From: Gammaproteobacteria bacterium
Lineage (GTDB): Bacteria > Pseudomonadota > Gammaproteobacteria > HK1
Length of the DNA: 64,000 nucleotides
Assembly: GCA_022826505.1 (NCBI GenBank)
Contig: JAJDUQ010000262.1
Span: forward strand, 33,850-97,849
Direction of reading: 5' to 3'
This document shows positions 60,915-64,000 of the stretch, in pieces (the first letter of the stretch is position 1; each line of letters begins with the position of its first letter). A program made the translations under genes and the position numbers. The notes under the pieces were generated by a model. It was not told the origin of the DNA, made no database searches, and saw only the letters and a list, made by a program, of their open reading frames with translations.

Positions 60915-61802
60915 TCATCGCTCCACCGCCATGCGCCGCTCCAGCCAGTCGAACACCAGCGCGCAGGACCAGCATACGCCGAAGTAGAGCCCCGCCACCG
61001 TGATCCACACCTCGAACACCCGCGTCGTCGACACCGAGGTTTCGATGGCGAGGAAGGTCAGTTCCTGGATGGAGATGAGCGACACGATGGAGGAGTCCTT
61101 GACCAGCGTGATGAACTGTCCGGCGAGCGGCGGCACCACCCGCTGCACCGCCTGGGGGAGGATCACGTAGCGCATGAGCTGCAACCGCGAGAGCCCGATG
61201 CTGAAGCCCGCCTCGGTCTGGGTCTTCGGGATGGACTGGATGCCGGCCCGCACGATCTCGGTCACGTACGCGCCCTCGAACATGGCGAGGCAGATGATGC
61301 CGGAGATCACGTTGGAGATGAGCTTCGGCGGTCCGAACAGCACTCCCAGCCACGCCAGGGTCTCGGGCGAGGCGTGGCGGATGAACTCCTCGATGCCCAG
61401 CATGGGCATGATCTGGCTGCTGATGAAGAAGTAGAAGATGAAGATGAAGACGAGCGGCGGGATGTTGCGGATCAGCTCCACGTAGACCCGGCTCAGCATG
61501 CGGGGGAAGAGGCGCCGGCTGGTGCGCATGATGCCGAACACCACCCCGATGATCGCGGCCAGCACGATGCTCCACAGTGCGAGCCGGATGGTCGTGTAGA
61601 GCCCCTGCATCAGCAGGTTCGCGACCCAGCGCTGCTCCTCCTCGTCCCACCGGTACAGGTAGTGCGGGATGATGGTCCAGTCCCAGCGGTACTCCAGCAC
61701 CGAGTCGACGCGGTACCAGACGTAGACGATCGCCGCGACGATGATCGCGAAGATCGCGAAGTCGACGAGACCGAGCTTCGGCCTGCGGCGGCCGGAGGTC
61801 AC
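60915..61802 (-). CDS. Polar amino acid ABC permease, second subunit
   Basis: A 295-residue permease of the PAAT class. ELIRNIPPLVFIFIFYFFIS and EIVRAGIQSIPKTQTEAG are the family blocks; the EAA loop lies in the second. A GTG at 61802 preceded by AAGGA 8 bases upstream is preferred over the in-frame GTG at 61874, which would add unrelated Arg-rich residues. It forms the channel with the protein at 62880-63713. Confidence 0.87.
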   Translation of the reverse strand: MTSGRRRPKLGLVDFAIFAIIVAAIVYVWYRVDSVLEYRWDWTIIPHYLYRWDEEEQRWVANLLMQGLYTTIRLALWSIVLAAIIGVVFGIMRTSRRLFPRMLSRVYVELIRNIPPLVFIFIFYFFISSQIMPMLGIEEFIRHASPETLAWLGVLFGPPKLISNVISGIICLAMFEGAYVTEIVRAGIQSIPKTQTEAGFSIGLSRLQLMRYVILPQAVQRVVPPLAGQFITLVKDSSIVSLISIQELTFLAIETSVSTTRVFEVWITVAGLYFGVCWSCALVFDWLERRMAVER

Positions 61803-61935
61803 CGGTCGGGTCCTTGCAGGCAGGGTGATGGGGCATCCTGCCCTCGTTCGACGACGACACCCCGAAACAGGCACCGCCGACCTGTCGCCGTGGCCCGGAA
61901 ACGGGCGCCCGGCGGTGACTTCGGAACGGCCCTGC

Positions 61936-61977
61936 CGAGGGGAGCCGGCACCGCCCGGCGCCGGCTCCCGGCCTCGC
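61936..61977 (-). promoter_or_regulatory. Intercistronic stem-loop after the PAAT binding-protein gene
   Basis: GGGAGCCGGC (61940-61949) pairs perfectly with GCCGGCTCCC (61960-61969). CGAGG and CCTCG can extend the stem past a small bulge. It begins 6 bases and its core 15 bases after the binding-protein stop, before the second permease gene, and lacks a U-tract. It is a probable stabilising or attenuating hairpin. Confidence 0.58.
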
Positions 61978-61983
61978 GTCGCA

Positions 61984-62826
61984 CTACTGCTCCAGGTTCA
62001 CCTGGTCCACCCAGTCGCGGGTCTTGAACCAGTAGTGGTGGCGCTCCTCGAGCCAGCCGTTCGTCGTGTGGACGAGGATCCAGTTCGAGAAGAAGTTCAG
62101 CGCATCCGGGTCGCCCTTGCGCAGGCCGAACGCCTCGTCGCCCTGGGACAGGTTGTCCGTGGTCGGCAGGACGATGTGGTCGGGGTTCGTGCTCGCCCAC
62201 TCGACCGGCTTCGGGTACGAGGAGAGCACCGCGTGCGCGTTGCCGTTCAGCACTTCCTGGAACGCCTGGACGTCGTCGTCGAACTTGCGCACCGTCGCCT
62301 TCGGGAACAGACGGTCCACGTCGTTGCACGAGGTGGCGCCGCGCCGGCACGAGAAGGACACGTCGGCGCTGTTGTAGTCGTCCGGCCACATCATGCCCTC
62401 GGTCATCGCCTTGTTGGCCGCGATTCCCATGCCCGAGTGCGCGTAGGGAACGGTGAAGTTGATGGTGAGGTTGCGCTGCGGGCGAATACTCATGCCACCG
62501 ATGATCACGTCGAACTTGCCGGCGATCAGGGCGGGGATGATCCCGTCCCAGGACGTCGGGACGAACTCGATGTCCACGTCCATGTCCGCCGCGACCTTCT
62601 TCGCGACGTCGATCTCGAACCCGACCAGCTCGCCCTTCGTGTCGCGCATCGCCCACGGCACGAACGTCGACATGCCGACCTTGAGCGCCCCGCGCTTCTT
62701 GATGGTCTCGATGACGCTCTCGGACGAAAGCGCCTGCTGGGCGCTCTGCGCGACCGCCCCGGTCGCGACCGCCAAGCCCAGCACCGCAGCCATCCCCAGC
62801 TTCAGTCCTGCTTCGGTCAATCTCAT
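61984..62826 (-). CDS. Polar amino acid ABC transporter substrate-binding protein
   Basis: A 280-residue family-3 solute-binding protein. The signal peptide MRLTEAGLKLGMAAVLGLAV ends at AVA before QSAQQ. The mature part has KVGMSTFVPWAMRD, VGFEIDVAKKVA, and TSWDGIIPALIAGKFDVIIG in pieces. It presents an amino acid or derivative to the permeases. It is followed by a strong stem-loop. Confidence 0.93.
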   Translation of the reverse strand: MRLTEAGLKLGMAAVLGLAVATGAVAQSAQQALSSESVIETIKKRGALKVGMSTFVPWAMRDTKGELVGFEIDVAKKVAADMDVDIEFVPTSWDGIIPALIAGKFDVIIGGMSIRPQRNLTINFTVPYAHSGMGIAANKAMTEGMMWPDDYNSADVSFSCRRGATSCNDVDRLFPKATVRKFDDDVQAFQEVLNGNAHAVLSSYPKPVEWASTNPDHIVLPTTDNLSQGDEAFGLRKGDPDALNFFSNWILVHTTNGWLEERHHYWFKTRDWVDQVNLEQ

Positions 62827-62879
62827 CAGCCTTCTCCTTGCTCTCGTGGTGGTGGTGAAACGACGGGCAGGCCGCGACC

Positions 62880-63713
62880 TCAGTCGCGCGCCCGGACACG
62901 GTGCTCGAGCCAGCTCACGAACACCGACAGGGTGACGGTCAGCACCAGGTAGATGGCGGCGACCGTCATCCAGATCTCGAAGCTCAGGAACGTGTCCGCG
63001 ATGATGTTCCGCCCCTCGGTGGTGAGGTCGAACACGGCGATGACGCTGACGATCGCGGAGTTCTTGATGAGCGAGATGACGAGTCCCGTCAGCGGCGGCA
63101 GCATCAGCGGCACCGCCTGCGGGAGGATGACGTAGCGATAGCCCTGCGCGCGGCCGAGCCCGATGCTGTCGCTCGCCTCCCACTGACCACGCGGGACGGA
63201 CAGGATTCCGGCCCGGATCACCTCGCAGGCGAACGCCCCCTCGAACACCGACAGGCACAGGACCCCGACCCAGAACCGGTCCAGGCCGATGATCGGGCCG
63301 AGGACGAAGTAGAAGAGGTAGATCTGGATGAGCAGCGGGGTGTTGCGGATCGCCTCCAGGTACACCTTCGCGACGATCCTGCCGGAGAACGAGTCCGACA
63401 GCCGGAGCAGGGCGGTGATCAGTCCGATGGCGAGGGTGATGACGACGCTCCAGGCGGTGATCTCCAGGGTGACCACCAGCCCCTTCATCAGCGGCCCCCA
63501 GATCAGCTCCCCGTCGATGATGCGGTAGATGAAGCGGGGCACGCGGTACCACTGCCAGTTGTACCCCATGTTCATCGCGCCGGCGACGGTCAGCCACAGC
63601 AGCGCTCCGGTGAATACCGCGAACTGGACGGTGTCGAACCACGGCGCGTTCCACCAGCGCCCGCGGCGAGCGAGCTTCGGAGGGGGGCGGGAAGCGGCGA
63701 TCGGCGCGTCGAT
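62880..63713 (-). CDS. Polar amino acid ABC permease, first subunit (start codon unclear)
   Basis: A PAAT-class permease: LEAIRNTPLLIQIYLFYFVL and EVIRAGILSVPRGQWEAS are the family blocks. The first ATG (63575, MNMGYNWQWY) falls after an in-frame hydrophobic segment FAVFTGALLWLTVAGA, which looks like the true first membrane helix. Going upstream there is no ATG, GTG or TTG before a stop near 63774. An ATC at 63711-63713 stands 6 bases after a perfect GGAGGAG site, so I place the start there: a non-canonical start, a mutated ATG or a base error. A conventional caller would use 63575. It is the first gene of the operon. Confidence 0.78.
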   Translation of the reverse strand: MDAPIAASRPPPKLARRGRWWNAPWFDTVQFAVFTGALLWLTVAGAMNMGYNWQWYRVPRFIYRIIDGELIWGPLMKGLVVTLEITAWSVVITLAIGLITALLRLSDSFSGRIVAKVYLEAIRNTPLLIQIYLFYFVLGPIIGLDRFWVGVLCLSVFEGAFACEVIRAGILSVPRGQWEASDSIGLGRAQGYRYVILPQAVPLMLPPLTGLVISLIKNSAIVSVIAVFDLTTEGRNIIADTFLSFEIWMTVAAIYLVLTVTLSVFVSWLEHRVRARD

Positions 63714-63793
63714 TGGTGGCTCCTCCGAAGACTCGCTTCCCCCGTCGCGGCCGTCTTCCCGCGACCATTGCGATCACGGGGCGCGGCCGCCGG

Positions 63794-64000
63794 TCAGGCC
63801 GGCATCAACAGATCCGCGATATTCCGGCCGGCCGTCGGTGGCGGAAGCGTCTTGTTCTCCCTGCGGGCAATCTCCAGCCACTCGTCGACGATCTCGCACA
63901 GCTCCCGGTACACCCCGACCTCGTCATCACCGTGGCAGCAGGGACCGACGACGCCCGGACACCAGCCGACGAAGCATCGGTCTTCATCCGACCATTCGAC
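63794..64000 (-). CDS. HicB-like antitoxin, 5' end outside window
   Basis: The last 68 residues of a HicB-type antitoxin enter from the right edge: VEWSDEDRCFVGWCPGVVGP, then HGDDEVGVYRELCEIVDEWL and the end RNIADLLMPA. The degenerate RNase-H-like HicB core strand and helix are clear. The start and any HicA toxin gene lie beyond the window. It ends 80 bases before the permease start and is transcribed in the same direction. Confidence 0.75.
   Translation of the reverse strand, partial: VEWSDEDRCFVGWCPGVVGPCCHGDDEVGVYRELCEIVDEWLEIARRENKTLPPPTAGRNIADLLMPA

Noticed and set aside
1..64000. CRISPR array, tRNA, rRNA, transposase or integrase
   Set aside because: No regularly spaced repeats, cloverleaf-like sequence or recombinase motif was seen on either strand; fragments and swapped pieces are the only signs of mobility.

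Overview
The window is a GC-rich bacterial chromosome segment with dense, mostly operonic genes. Heterotetrameric sarcosine oxidase, TRAP and ABC uptake systems for small organic and amino compounds, paralogous HyuAB sets, Rieske oxygenases and 2-oxoglutarate oxygenases suggest a heterotrophic proteobacterium, probably alphaproteobacterial, living on N-methylated or other organic-nitrogen compounds. No rRNA, tRNA or ribosomal protein gene is present, so the taxonomy is inference.

Layout. 1-3.98 kb (+): a 5'-truncated hyuA, hyuB and a class I glutamine amidotransferase. 4-7.1 kb: a VapBC pair, a decayed HigB, a UbiD-family decarboxylase and a small DUF2283 pair. 7.2-11.1 kb (-): a complete second hyuA-hyuB. 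11.3-12 kb: a Phd/PIN toxin-antitoxin pair. 12.3-17.2 kb (-): a TRAP transporter (dctP, dctQ, dctM) followed by an amidohydrolase. 17.5-20.2 kb: an acyltransferase and two more toxin-antitoxin pairs. 20.4-31.0 kb: a defence-type island with McrBC, an unrecognised large protein carrying a PD-(D/E)XK-like core plus zinc-ribbon cysteines, a Septu-like ATPase/HNH pair and an Orc1/Cdc6-like ATPase. It is littered with gene fragments: a livM 3' end and a decayed family gene. 31.1-32.4 kb: the tail of a PEP mutase/isocitrate lyase-type gene coupled to a 2OG-Fe(II) oxygenase. 32.6-37.4 kb (-): a branched-chain-type ABC transporter, livG-livF-binding protein-livH-livM. 37.6-44.5 kb (-): sarcosine oxidase soxB, soxD, soxA, soxG, with 1.7 kb of foreign genes between soxD and soxA. 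44.5-46.3 kb (-): a GST and a second 2OG oxygenase. 46.6-50.1 kb: VapBC, a MetX-like hydrolase and a glutamine synthetase-family ligase. 50.3-53.3 kb (+): an Lrp/AsnC regulator and two Rieske oxygenases. 53.4-57.6 kb: MazEF, a D-2-hydroxyacid dehydrogenase, a ChrA transporter, a RelE-type pair and an orphan antitoxin. 57.6-63.7 kb (-): one operon of a polar amino acid ABC transporter, an N-acyl deacylase and a Rieske oxygenase. The window ends inside a HicB-like antitoxin gene.

How it fits together. N-methylhydantoin-type hydrolysis (HyuAB) and sarcosine oxidation (SoxBDAG) are known consecutive parts of creatinine and N-methyl-amine breakdown. The three uptake systems, Rieske oxygenases (some families demethylate betaines) and the glutamine synthetase-like ligase fit a theme of capturing and demethylating organic nitrogen. 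That link is inference from co-location. Twelve intact or decayed toxin-antitoxin loci sit in the gaps between metabolic operons, which marks the segment as repeatedly rearranged. Each of the three periplasmic binding-protein genes is followed, about 15 bases after its stop, by a strong GC-rich stem-loop.

The best candidate for something undescribed is the 612-residue protein at 24868-26706 beside McrBC. Next are the mosaic junctions around the Septu-like pair and the extra domain fused in frame upstream of McrB.
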